DNA from: Brevibacillus invocatus
GTDB lineage: Bacteria; Bacillota; Bacilli; Brevibacillales; Brevibacillaceae
Assembly (NCBI RefSeq): GCF_003710915.1
Contig: NZ_RHHR01000013.1
Span: forward strand, 173,011 to 237,010
DNA: 64,000 nt
Reading direction: 5' to 3'
Shown: positions 53,133 through 62,487 of the stretch, piece after piece
Layout: each line of letters opens with the position of its first letter
Position numbering within the stretch: position 1 is the stretch's first letter
The notes under the pieces: model-generated
What the model was told of the DNA's origin: nothing
What the model saw: the letters and a program-made list of their open reading frames with translations, nothing else
Databases searched by the model: none
Made by a program: the position numbers and the translations under genes

Positions 53133-54122
53133 TCAAGGCTGGCGATCCAAGTACGCCCATCCTTGTGCAATTACCCCATAAATCGGATCATGCTGTGCAT
53201 CTTCATACACGACTTCAGGCGCATAGCTGCTCATTTTTGCCATGATGCTGCTCCGTACACGCTCGTCATTTTGCAAGACGCCCCCCTGCAGGATCATCTG
53301 GAAACGCTCTTCTTTCATCCCCAACTGATCGATGACGGCCGTGGCTGCCAGATACAGCTCATCCCCCGCGCTTTGCAAAATGGCGATAGCCACCTCATCA
53401 CCTGCATCTGCCGCCTGACTGACGAGCACAGACAGCTCGCCTACCTTTTCGATCGAGTAATGCTGGCTATACGTCCAATTAAACAATTCATCGACTTGAT
53501 TCAAGCCTACATAGGGGAGCAGCAGATCTGTAAGTGCCGTCTTTTTCCCTCTTCCATCCGCTGCTTTCAGGACGGCCATGATTGCCTGTTTGCCGATCCA
53601 ATAGCCGCTGCCTTCATCTCCTACACGATGACCCCACCCCCCTGATCGGGAGGTTTCCTGTTTTCCATTGACTCCGTAGGCGATGGAACCTGTGCCCGCG
53701 ATCACCAGAACTCCCGGCTTGCCCCCCGTCGCTCCCAGCAATGCGGCGAAGCCGTCATTCTCCACGACGAGGTGCTGTACGTTTATCGAGAGTTGCTCAA
53801 GCACTTCTTGTACGATTCCGGTGATCACCTGGCGATCGTATTCCGTATCCAGACCAGCAATTCCCATGACGGCACATTCTACTTCCCAGACAGTGCCGGG
53901 AGCCGTCGAAGTTTCGTCCTGACCTTGGGCAAGAGCCTGTTCCTGCGCTTGCTGGATGGCGGATTTCAATTCCCGAACCGCTGCCTCCACGCCGATCCCC
54001 TGATAATTGCATGAACCTGATCGGCCAGTACCTACCACTTGTCTGGATTGATCCATCAGTACCGCCAAGCATTTGGTACCCCCACCATCTACGGCAAGAA
54101 GAGGAATCCGCACCGCTATCAT
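53133..54122 (-). CDS. BadF/N-acetylglucosamine kinase family protein
   Basis: A 329-residue ATPase of the BadF/BcrA/NAGK family that probably phosphorylates N-acetylglucosamine or a similar amino sugar. Phosphate 1 (AVDGGGTKCLAV), IAGTGSIAYG, GGWGHRVGDEGSGYWIG and the late LQGGVLQND are all conserved. ATG 54122 overlaps the stop of the ArgH-like gene (ATGA). Position between a lyase and a deacetylase suggests it traps an imported or released hexosamine. Confidence 0.88.
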   Translation of the reverse strand: MIAVRIPLLAVDGGGTKCLAVLMDQSRQVVGTGRSGSCNYQGIGVEAAVRELKSAIQQAQEQALAQGQDETSTAPGTVWEVECAVMGIAGLDTEYDRQVITGIVQEVLEQLSINVQHLVVENDGFAALLGATGGKPGVLVIAGTGSIAYGVNGKQETSRSGGWGHRVGDEGSGYWIGKQAIMAVLKAADGRGKKTALTDLLLPYVGLNQVDELFNWTYSQHYSIEKVGELSVLVSQAADAGDEVAIAILQSAGDELYLAATAVIDQLGMKEERFQMILQGGVLQNDERVRSSIMAKMSSYAPEVVYEDAQHDPIYGVIAQGWAYLDRQP

Positions 54123-55642
54123 CCCCCCACACTCCATTCGGCTGTGATCTGATCCAATTGCTGCATCGCATCTGCACAAGCCTGTCTTGCCTGCTGAAGC
54201 CACGCGCTTTCTGCCTGCAGTTCGTTTCTTCGCGCTGTGATCACTCGTCTGATCTCATCCGCATTCGGTCCTCCAGGCAATTTGCGAATCTGGACAAAAT
54301 GGACAGGATCTAGCGCAAGGCGCAGCTCTTCCTCCGTAAGAAGCAAAGACTTGCCGATCACTTCTTTGGCTGCCTGATTCACCAGCTCGAGGCTGATCTG
54401 ATCGGCTCGCAGTCCCGCCTGCATCGCTTCCTTGACGACGCGGCTGACGATGTGATGCGAGCCGCGGAATGAAAGGCGATCTGTTCGTACCAGCGTATCA
54501 GCCAATTCTGTGACCGTAGCAAAGCTGCCCTGGGCACGCTCAAGCAGTCCTTCCTTGTTCACTTCCATCGTACCGACTACACACGCCATGAGTCTGTACA
54601 TCTGCTCCAGAACCGACATGCTGCGCCAGGCGTAGGGCTGCATGTCATCCTCTGTATCCACGATGTCGCCAAACGGTGTATTGTGCATCATCGTCAGAAC
54701 TGTCGTGGCATTGCCGATACTGCTGGATAATAGGGAGCGCATGTGTTCAAAGGAGACGGGATTTCGCTTCTGCGGCATGATTGAGCTGATCTGTACGTAG
54801 GGCGGTGCCACCTTTAGAACCGCGAACTCCTGCGTACACCATTGCAGCATATCCTGGACGACCCGTCCCAGGTTGATCGCTGCGAGCTGCACCGCAGTAG
54901 CCACCTCGCCGAGATAATCGGCTCCGCACACCGCATCGTAGGAATTTTCCACCAATTGTTCAAACCCGAGTAATTCTTTCATCCGTTCGCGGCTGATCGC
55001 AAATCCGGATGTCGTCAAGGCTGCCGCCCCCATCGGACTGCGGTTGCAGGTTTGATAGGCATGAATCAATCGCTGGATGTCCCGACCAAGCATATCGGTT
55101 GCCGCCATCATGTAGTGGGCCAGTGTAGTCGGTTGGGCTTGCTGCGTATGGGTATACCCGATCATGATCGTCTCCGCGTGTTCCTCAGCGAACAACAGCA
55201 GGTGTTCTTTCAGATAGAGGGCCGAAGATAGGGTAACCAGCAGCTTTTCCCGCAGCACCATGCGGTAGATCGTGATCCCCATGTCGTTGCGGCTTCGAGC
55301 CAGATGCAGGTTTCCTGCTACATCCGGGGCCAACTCTAAAAGGCGACTCTCTACCTGAAAGAACAAATCTTCAAACTGCCCTGTGTACGTTGCACGGCGC
55401 AGCTCATCCAGTTCTAGCCCGTTCAGGGCACAAGCAATCCTTTTCGCTTCATTGTCTGTGATCAGTTCCTGTTCGCGAAGCATGATCAGATGCGCTTTGT
55501 TGATCGCCATCATCGGCCCAAGCAAATGGTTTTTCGCCTCGTTAAAGGCGGGCTCCAGCACAGCTTCCACATACGTTTTGCCAGGAAAGCCTGCTCCCTC
55601 TTGCTGAAAAATGCGCTCTTTGTAATTCATTGCTATTCGCAT
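54119..55642 (-). CDS. ArgH-family (fumarase/aspartase superfamily) lyase
   Basis: These lyases eliminate fumarate from succinyl- or malyl-type substrates. The 507 residues include a superfamily helix core with GYTHTQQAQPTT (catalytic region of ArgH), LHLARSRNDMG (substrate-binding, as in ArgH SRNDQ) and the signature loop SSIMPQKRNP with the catalytic Ser. The closest family by motif is argininosuccinate lyase, but it is longer, lies in an amino-sugar cluster and no argG is near, so arginine synthesis is unlikely. The start ATG 55642 has AGGAG with a 5-base spacer; ATG 55630 is an alternative. Confidence 0.82.
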   Translation of the reverse strand: MRIAMNYKERIFQQEGAGFPGKTYVEAVLEPAFNEAKNHLLGPMMAINKAHLIMLREQELITDNEAKRIACALNGLELDELRRATYTGQFEDLFFQVESRLLELAPDVAGNLHLARSRNDMGITIYRMVLREKLLVTLSSALYLKEHLLLFAEEHAETIMIGYTHTQQAQPTTLAHYMMAATDMLGRDIQRLIHAYQTCNRSPMGAAALTTSGFAISRERMKELLGFEQLVENSYDAVCGADYLGEVATAVQLAAINLGRVVQDMLQWCTQEFAVLKVAPPYVQISSIMPQKRNPVSFEHMRSLLSSSIGNATTVLTMMHNTPFGDIVDTEDDMQPYAWRSMSVLEQMYRLMACVVGTMEVNKEGLLERAQGSFATVTELADTLVRTDRLSFRGSHHIVSRVVKEAMQAGLRADQISLELVNQAAKEVIGKSLLLTEEELRLALDPVHFVQIRKLPGGPNADEIRRVITARRNELQAESAWLQQARQACADAMQQLDQITAEWSVGG

Positions 55643-55751
55643 CTCCTCTCCTGCTCATGTCGGCTTGTATAGGAGGAGGGGCGACCATTGACGGACGCCC
55701 TTCCCTTGAGGCATAAATGGCTACAGCTTTCTCGCAGGAATTTCTTGATTT

Positions 55752-58283
55752 TTACTGCTGAAGACTGACCATGTTGACAAACATCCGGATCGCGCCTGGC
55801 ACCAATGCCGGAATTTCGCGATACCAGACAATGGAGCTATACGTGTAGGTTCCCTTGCCGTAGTTGGCAGAAAGGAATGTACCTGTAAATTCGTTTTCAC
55901 CTGGATCACCATTGCTGATCAGTTCGGTGTACTCCTTGCCCCATTCAGCAGGGTTGTAGGCGGAGCGGTCCTGTATCCAATGATTCCAGTCTTCGTCGGT
56001 TATTTTGTTTGGCACGTTGAACAAGGGGTGGTCTGGAGCCAGCATGTTCACTGGAGAATTCTCATCCGTGACTCGCCATTGGATCAACGGAGTACCGATC
56101 TTGATTGGATATGGAGCCAGTTCCGGCTTCCACTTGTCTTCCGGCTTGTGGTACTGCACGACGAGATTACCGCCGTTCTCCACGTATTTCAGCAGACGGT
56201 CATTGCTCGACAACAGCTCGGGACGGAAGCCGTACGCCCGGATGCCTAGGACGATGGTATCGTACTCGCTGAGGTTGGCGGATTCGATGTCCTTGGCCGT
56301 AAGATTGGTCACATCGACCCCGAACTGGCGCAGATACTGGTCAATGTTGTCAAAGCCGCTGGATACGTACCCAACCTTCAAGCCTTCCGGTACCTGAAGG
56401 TCAAAGGCCTGGATCGCAACAGTCGCTGGCTTCACAAAGTAGGTCGTTCCGATGTGCGGGTAGCGGATGATCTGGGCACCATGTCGGCTTTCTTTTCCAT
56501 TGCCACTGGCAACAGCCGTAATGGTATAGGTATCCGGCTTGACCGAAGCGCCAGCCGTGACCGTAAAGGCAACAGACTGGGTCTCGCCCTTGGCTGCAAA
56601 ATCAAGCGAAGCTGCATTCGGCTCCACACTCCAGCCAGCAGGCACCTTGAGGGAGATATTCGTCTTGGCCGCCCCTGGCGTGTAATTTCTGACAGTTACC
56701 TTGACCGGAATCGGTTCCTTTGGTTTCAACGTATTCAGAACGGTCGCTTCGGGACTTAGTGTCATGGCATAAGGTGGCAATAGAGCTACTGTATCGGCTG
56801 GTGTGATTTTGCTGGTCGCTTGCGCTCCGGCATATTCATAGGAGACATCTGCCGTCACAGCAGGTGCAGCGTAAGGCTGGAACAGAACAGCGTCAGCCGG
56901 AACCGATACCTCGTACGTCGCTGTCGCTGTCTGGTTGTAGCCCAGCTGTGTGAATGTTGTCTCCGTCACGGCTTTGGCTTGCCAACCCCGCGGCAGGTTC
57001 AGCTTTAGATTTACCTGATTCACCGGCACCTGTCCGCCGTTGTAAGCTGTCACGCTAAACTTCGTCGACTGCCCTGCCACCAGCTCAGTTGTCTCCGGTT
57101 TTACCTTGAGCACCAAGGATAGCGCCTCGGCACTCGCTTTGTTCAACTGCGCTTTCTTGACGTCAAGACGGTGCAGCAAATCTATTTTCATAGCTTCATC
57201 CAGCTTGGAAGCCTGCACCTTTGCACTCGTTTGGTTCACATCGCCCAGCATTTCGTGCACTTCTCTGGCAACATCGGCAAAGCGAGGGAAAGCGGCAATG
57301 ACGTCATCGGCATCCCGCTGCAGTTTTTTCAGATCTGCTACGATCTGTCCCGCGCCTGGCTCAGCGGTCACCTCTCTCGCCAAATCGTCAAAGGTGAAGG
57401 CGATACCTTCAAAAAAGTCCGTTTCCTTCTCTTTGGTGACTCCGCTCGTTTGCTCCAGCTTGTAATAGTTGAACCGCGGTCCTTCATCATAGTGGCGCCC
57501 CATGCCCTGGCTCTTGTGCATGAATCGGGATTCCTCGCCCAACTGCAGGTAGGAAGCGCCGTACAGCTCGTCGTAATCCCCTACCGGAACGCGCACGGTA
57601 TGGGAATCTTCCTTTGCTGGCACATAAAGCTTTTTCACCTGCCAGGGCGTGATGCCTTCTCGCGCATGCTGTGGAAAGACAGCAGGATCGGCAGCATCGG
57701 AAAATGCTCGAACTGTGATGATATTGATGGCACGATGGTGGCCGTGTGTAGAGGGTTCGTTCAGGAATGCGGGAATGACTACATCGGGACGCAACGTACG
57801 GATTGTGCGAATCAGCCTTTCATACGCCACTTGCTCTCCCCATTTTTCCAGGGTTTCGTCCGGGCTTTTGGAGAACCCGAAGTCGTAGATGGGGTCGTTG
57901 ATTTGCTGGCTCAACATTTCCAGATGAACGTTCGTTACCTTGGAAGCCTCTTGCAGCTCGCGTGTGCGGATGATGCCAAGCGCATTGTCCAGCTCGCTGC
58001 CGATCTCGTTTTGTCCACCTTCGCCGCGATTGGCGATGATACTGGATGTGTCCACGCCTTTGCCGAGTGACAAGTAAGCCAGTGTCGCACTGTGCTCATC
58101 ATCGGGATGAGCCCCGGTATTCATCGCACTCGCAATGGTCGTCAGCGGTTTGATCGCCTTCCACAGATCGACCACGCCTCTGTCGGCAAGGGCGGTCTGT
58201 GGTGCGGCAGGCCAGATCATACTCCCGACGAGCGCTACGGCTGTCGTGAGCGTGAACAGCTTGGTGAATTTCCCATTCCTCAT
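55752..58283 (-). CDS. Secreted PIG-L-type de-N-acetylase with NEW3-like domains
   Basis: An 843-residue exported protein. Signal peptide residues 1-34 (ending ALA-DRG); PIG-L catalytic domain about 45-320 (NTGAHPDDEHSATL, RGEGGQNEIG, HGHHRAINI); helical linker; two beta-sandwich NEW3/NPCBM-associated modules (about 405-490, LNLPRGWQAKAV, and 525-600, VPAGWSVEP); and a C-terminal domain resembling a class I glutamine-amidotransferase/ThuA fold (YDTIVLGIRAYG, NLVVQYHKP). It probably deacetylates an extracellular glycan or glycoconjugate before uptake. It is in the same orientation as the ABC genes upstream. Confidence 0.85.
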   Translation of the reverse strand: MRNGKFTKLFTLTTAVALVGSMIWPAAPQTALADRGVVDLWKAIKPLTTIASAMNTGAHPDDEHSATLAYLSLGKGVDTSSIIANRGEGGQNEIGSELDNALGIIRTRELQEASKVTNVHLEMLSQQINDPIYDFGFSKSPDETLEKWGEQVAYERLIRTIRTLRPDVVIPAFLNEPSTHGHHRAINIITVRAFSDAADPAVFPQHAREGITPWQVKKLYVPAKEDSHTVRVPVGDYDELYGASYLQLGEESRFMHKSQGMGRHYDEGPRFNYYKLEQTSGVTKEKETDFFEGIAFTFDDLAREVTAEPGAGQIVADLKKLQRDADDVIAAFPRFADVAREVHEMLGDVNQTSAKVQASKLDEAMKIDLLHRLDVKKAQLNKASAEALSLVLKVKPETTELVAGQSTKFSVTAYNGGQVPVNQVNLKLNLPRGWQAKAVTETTFTQLGYNQTATATYEVSVPADAVLFQPYAAPAVTADVSYEYAGAQATSKITPADTVALLPPYAMTLSPEATVLNTLKPKEPIPVKVTVRNYTPGAAKTNISLKVPAGWSVEPNAASLDFAAKGETQSVAFTVTAGASVKPDTYTITAVASGNGKESRHGAQIIRYPHIGTTYFVKPATVAIQAFDLQVPEGLKVGYVSSGFDNIDQYLRQFGVDVTNLTAKDIESANLSEYDTIVLGIRAYGFRPELLSSNDRLLKYVENGGNLVVQYHKPEDKWKPELAPYPIKIGTPLIQWRVTDENSPVNMLAPDHPLFNVPNKITDEDWNHWIQDRSAYNPAEWGKEYTELISNGDPGENEFTGTFLSANYGKGTYTYSSIVWYREIPALVPGAIRMFVNMVSLQQ

Positions 58284-58396
58284 GAACGTTCCTCCATTCC
58301 CTGTTCGAAATTGAACTCTATTTCAATCAAGGCTCATGCTGTGCGCTTCCTGCTGCAGCCGAGGATTGACTGTAGATACGGGAGACTTTGGTTGGT

Positions 58397-60130
58397 TTAC
58401 ACGGCAGTGTTTACCTTGTCACCAGCCACCTTGCGCGAAAGGAACAGAACGATAATAATCACGGCAATTTGCAAAACGCCATAAGCGCAGGCTGTGCCAA
58501 ACTCAAAGCTGTACATGCGTTGATAAACCGCTACAGACAATGGCATCGTGCGCGGTGTAAAGATCAGGATCGAGGCGACAAACTCTCCGATACACTGGAC
58601 AAAGGCAAGCAACGTCCCGGCCAAGATGCCTCCCCACGCCATCGGAAACACCACGCGTCGGAAGCTGTACCACCATGAAGCCCCCAGGTTGCGAGCTGCT
58701 TCTTCCACCGAAGGGTCCATCTGCATCAGGGTAGCGGAGGTTGAACGAAAGACAAGTGGCAGATGGCGGACGAAGTAAGCCAGCGGTATGATCCAGAACG
58801 TCCCGATCAGCACTTGATTGAAGCTAAAAACAGTAGGCTCGCTAAATGCAGCGATCAAATTTACCGCTACGACCGTACCAGGGAGTGCCCAAGGCAGCAT
58901 GATCAAAACGTCCATCAACGTTTTTCCCTTGAAGTTCAATCGGACCATCGCATAGGCTGCCGCTACTCCGAACAGCACGATCCCAATCACGGCGACGGCT
59001 GAAAGCTGCAAGCTGTTGGCAATCGGCCGCCAGGTCTTGCTGTCCGTAAACAGATCAATATAGTGCTCTAATGTGTACTGAGGCGGCAGGATTTGCACCG
59101 TCCAGGTTCCATCCACTGAAAACGAGATGAGCACCAGAACGAGAATCGGCAGCATTAAAATAATCGTAGCAATGAACGACAGGACCATCGTGATGGTACG
59201 ACCCGCCTTGCTTTTGATCTCGGTCCGGTGCACGCTGACGCCTTTGCTCAGGTTCTGGTAGTTGCGAGCACCCTGATACCAGCGCATGATCAGCAAAAAT
59301 GCGACTGAGACCACGGACAGGATCGTCGATTGCGTGGCGGCCATGTCCAGATCTCCATTCGTCCGTGACAGATAGATCTGCATCGTCATTGTCCGGTCGA
59401 TCCCGAAGATGAGCGGTGCCGTATAGGATGCCATCGAAACCATGAACACCAATAGAGAGGATGCGATCATGGCCGGCGTCAGCATCGGCAGGATCACGCG
59501 ACGCCATACGGTAAAGCGATTGGCGCCGAGATTGGCTGCCGCTTCTTCCAGCGAGGGGTCTAGCCCCTTGATCGCCGCAGTGGCAGTCATGAAAAAGTAC
59601 GTGTACATGGTAAAAGTATGGACGACCACGACACCCCAAAAACCTTTCAGCGAGAACGGAACCTGGGCCAGTCCAAAAAGTTCCTTGATGGCGCGCGGAA
59701 AGATCCCGCTCTCCCCGTAAAGAAAGGTGAAGGACAATACGCCAATCAGCGGCGGCAAGGCCATCGGCACCAAGGCGAGTACTGAAAGAATTTTCCTTCC
59801 GGGAAAATCGTAGCGCTCCAGCAAAAAAGCCATCGTCACGCCAACGATTCCGCAGGTGATGACACTGAGGATCGATATGTAAATGCTGGTCCACAAAGCC
59901 TCCAGATTGGCCGTGTGCTCCAGGCTGAAAAAGCGTGCGTAGTTTTTCCAGGTAATCTCTTCGTCCACGTTGACACTCGCGATAAACGTTTCATAAAGAG
60001 GGTAGATCACATAGGCCAGTAGGATGAAAAAGAGCGGCGATACCAAGACATAGACGAAATAAGGTGAAGCGGTGATCGACTTTCGTCTGGCTGGTGTTGG
60101 TGCCGGCGCATGCTGCATCTGCGTACTCAT
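58397..60130 (-). CDS. Fused ABC permease (FbpB/PhnU-V type)
   Basis: One 577-residue chain with about 12 helices and two permease units, each with its own EAA loop (LEEAAANLGANRFTVWRRVILP near 200 and VEEAARNLGASWWYSFRRVVFP near 475). Such fused permeases occur in iron(III), thiamine and 2-aminoethylphosphonate systems. The neighbouring ATPase and lipoprotein complete the transporter. The ATG follows GGGGGAGAAGCG. Confidence 0.9.
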   Translation of the reverse strand: MSTQMQHAPAPTPARRKSITASPYFVYVLVSPLFFILLAYVIYPLYETFIASVNVDEEITWKNYARFFSLEHTANLEALWTSIYISILSVITCGIVGVTMAFLLERYDFPGRKILSVLALVPMALPPLIGVLSFTFLYGESGIFPRAIKELFGLAQVPFSLKGFWGVVVVHTFTMYTYFFMTATAAIKGLDPSLEEAAANLGANRFTVWRRVILPMLTPAMIASSLLVFMVSMASYTAPLIFGIDRTMTMQIYLSRTNGDLDMAATQSTILSVVSVAFLLIMRWYQGARNYQNLSKGVSVHRTEIKSKAGRTITMVLSFIATIILMLPILVLVLISFSVDGTWTVQILPPQYTLEHYIDLFTDSKTWRPIANSLQLSAVAVIGIVLFGVAAAYAMVRLNFKGKTLMDVLIMLPWALPGTVVAVNLIAAFSEPTVFSFNQVLIGTFWIIPLAYFVRHLPLVFRSTSATLMQMDPSVEEAARNLGASWWYSFRRVVFPMAWGGILAGTLLAFVQCIGEFVASILIFTPRTMPLSVAVYQRMYSFEFGTACAYGVLQIAVIIIVLFLSRKVAGDKVNTAV

Positions 60131-60142
60131 CGCTTCTCCCCC

Positions 60143-61219
60143 TTATTCCGCAAAGTAAATACTCTCTTTGGGTATGTGCATCCCGATCGATGCGCCGCGC
60201 TGTTTGATCGGTCTACCCAGATTGATCGACATGCTGCGCAATGGTTCTGAGCCTACCTGTGCCACGTAGTTGACGCACGCCCCTGTGAATTCGGCCATCT
60301 CCACGGTGCCAGTCACGACATTTTCTCCCTCTGACACCAGACTCTCCTGGATAGACTCAGGACGAATCGACATCAGAACGCTTTCCCCCACGGCGATCCG
60401 GGAGAGCGGTGAGGCATTTTTGCGCAATCCGCACAGCAGCTGTCCGGAGGAAGTGCGGACCTGCACCTCATCTCCCTCAACTGCTACCACGGTTCCCGTC
60501 CAGAGATTGGTCTCTCCGATAAAGGAAGCGACAAAACGATTGACAGGAGCATGGTAAATGTCATGGGGAGTTCCGATCTGTTGCACGACGCCCCCCTGCA
60601 TGACCATGATCCGGTCCGACATGGACATCGCTTCAGCCTGATCGTGTGTGACGTAGATGGTAGTGATGCCCAGCTCCAGCTGAAGGCGTTTGATTTCAAA
60701 GCGCGTTTCTTCACGCAGCTTGGCATCCAGATTGGACAGCGGCTCATCCAACAGCAGAATCTGCGGCTCGATGACCAGCGCCCGTGCCAGTGCAACCCGT
60801 TGCTGTTGACCGCCGGAAAGCTGATCGATCCTGCGCTCTCCGTAGCCCTCCAGTCGAACTAGCCCCATGATTCGCTCCACGCGTTCTTTTGCCTCTGTCT
60901 TGGACACTTTGCGAACCTGCAAGCCAAACGCAATATTTTCAAACACCGTCATATGGGGGAACAGCGCGTAATTTTGAAAAACCATTCCGGTGTTGCGCTT
61001 GTGTGGCGGCAAATCGGTTACATCCTGACTGCCAAAGCGAATATTGCCTTCACTGGGATAGTAAAAACCTGCTATCATCCGCAATGTCGTCGTTTTTCCG
61101 CAACCACTGGGACCGAGAAACGTGAAAAATTCGCCAGACTCAATGTGAATGTGGACATCTTCGACCCCTTTTGCCGTGCCAAACCTTTTGTGAACATGAT
61201 CAAGTGTTACGCTGCTCAT
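60143..61219 (-). CDS. ABC transporter ATPase (FbpC/PotA type)
   Basis: A 358-residue ATPase: Walker A GPSGCGKTT, LSGGQQQRVALARAL, Walker B ILLLDEPLSNLDA, H-loop VTHDQAEAM, and a C-terminal TOBE domain (about 270-350). The ATG at 61219 follows AAGGAGGAGACAAGATCGG; the longer frame upstream is spurious. It lies 12 bases before the permease gene. Confidence 0.93.
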   Translation of the reverse strand: MSSVTLDHVHKRFGTAKGVEDVHIHIESGEFFTFLGPSGCGKTTTLRMIAGFYYPSEGNIRFGSQDVTDLPPHKRNTGMVFQNYALFPHMTVFENIAFGLQVRKVSKTEAKERVERIMGLVRLEGYGERRIDQLSGGQQQRVALARALVIEPQILLLDEPLSNLDAKLREETRFEIKRLQLELGITTIYVTHDQAEAMSMSDRIMVMQGGVVQQIGTPHDIYHAPVNRFVASFIGETNLWTGTVVAVEGDEVQVRTSSGQLLCGLRKNASPLSRIAVGESVLMSIRPESIQESLVSEGENVVTGTVEMAEFTGACVNYVAQVGSEPLRSMSINLGRPIKQRGASIGMHIPKESIYFAE

Positions 61220-61322
61220 CCGATCTTGTCTCCTCCTTCGTACGAAAGTTGCAGCAGGCCAGACAAGCGACGAGACGGAAAGGAACGATCCTTCCCGCCT
61301 GTAGCCTGACTGTTTTGCGGTT

Positions 61323-62465
61323 CTATTTGCCTTTGCCCTTGATGTTTTCATCCCAATGCTGCATCCATTCTTTTTCCTTCTCCGCCATAACATCCCAATC
61401 GATATCCAGCGGCTTCAGCTCCAGAGTTTGCATGAATTCAGGCAGCTGATCCTTGCTGATATCGCTGCGCGCCGGGAACTGGAAGCGTTCCTTTGCGAGC
61501 TCGGAAGCCATCTCTGGGCTCATCAGGAACTCCATGAAATTCTTGGCTGCCTCTGTGTTTTTCGCGCCTTTGACGATTGCGATTCCATCGACCAGGATCG
61601 GTGCCCCGCTCTTCGGATAGATGAAGTCGTATGGATGATTGTTTTTCAGTCCCTGAATCAGGACGTCCTGCAGGTTCCACAGGGAGATGACGCCTTCCTG
61701 ACGGTCCAGCTTGAGATACAGGTTGGTCGGGTCTTGCGTGTATTCCTTGGTGTTGGCATCCAGTTTCAGCAGCCAGTCATAGCCTTTTTCCGGTGTATCT
61801 GCACCCTGACGATAGATCATGGCAGAGTAGATCGTGCGCATCGTACCGGAAGGAAGGACGTTGCGGATGACGATCTTGTCTTTGTATTTCGGATCAAGCA
61901 GCTCATCCCAGTCTTGCGGCGCTTCCTCTTTCTTGAGCGCATCCTTGTTGTACATGATGACCTCTGGCAACAGCATCTCACCGATCCAGCGGTATTCTTT
62001 GTCCTTGTACAGATCAGGGATCTTGTCGGCAAAAGTCGGCTTGTATGCTTCTAGCAGTCCTTCATTTGCCGCCGTACTCAATGCAGATTGTGTTCCGCCC
62101 CACCAGAAATCAGCCTGTGGATTCGCTTTTTCGGCACGGACACGCTCAAGGATTTGCTGAGCTCCCATCTCCAGCGTTTCCACCTCGATATTGGGGTACT
62201 TTTCGTTGAATTTCGGCAGGACCAGCTCAAAGATGTTTTTATCCCGGCCCGTGTAAATAACCAGTTTTTGCGGTTCACTCGATGGAGCTGGCTGTGCCGC
62301 CGGTTGCGTAGCAGCCTGCCCGGAGCTCCCGCTTTGGCCTCCTGTATTGGAATCAGCTGGTGCTGGCTGCTGACCTCCACTTGAACAAGCGGCCACTGTC
62401 AGCGCCAATGAACTGACGAACAAACCCTGCATCCATTTTTTCATGTTTCGTTGTACCTTCTTCAA
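61323..62465 (-). CDS. Extracellular solute-binding lipoprotein
   Basis: A family 1/6-type binding lipoprotein. Lipobox LTVAAC, then a Gly/Ser/Pro/Ala-rich linker, then a fold like iron(III) and 2-aminoethylphosphonate binding proteins (KLVIYTGRDKNIFELVLPKFNEKYP, QADFWWGGTQSALSTAANEGLLE, GIAIVKGAKNTEAAKNFMEFLMS). A TTG at 62465 is chosen: GGGGAG lies six bases ahead, better than the ATG 21 bases upstream. The ligand cannot be read from sequence; iron, phosphonate or a sugar acid conjugate are options. Confidence 0.88.
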   Translation of the reverse strand: MKKVQRNMKKWMQGLFVSSLALTVAACSSGGQQPAPADSNTGGQSGSSGQAATQPAAQPAPSSEPQKLVIYTGRDKNIFELVLPKFNEKYPNIEVETLEMGAQQILERVRAEKANPQADFWWGGTQSALSTAANEGLLEAYKPTFADKIPDLYKDKEYRWIGEMLLPEVIMYNKDALKKEEAPQDWDELLDPKYKDKIVIRNVLPSGTMRTIYSAMIYRQGADTPEKGYDWLLKLDANTKEYTQDPTNLYLKLDRQEGVISLWNLQDVLIQGLKNNHPYDFIYPKSGAPILVDGIAIVKGAKNTEAAKNFMEFLMSPEMASELAKERFQFPARSDISKDQLPEFMQTLELKPLDIDWDVMAEKEKEWMQHWDENIKGKGK

Positions 62466-62487
62466 TGCATACTCCCCCTTTTTCATC

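Noticed and set aside
54119..55642. Calling the lyase argH for arginine biosynthesis.
   Set aside because: No argG or other arginine gene is near, it overlaps an amino-sugar kinase gene, and it is longer than typical ArgH.
58397..62465. Naming the ABC system as an iron(III) importer fbpABC.
   Set aside because: Binding protein and permease types are shared with phosphonate and other systems, and the operon context is carbohydrate-like under a ROK regulator.
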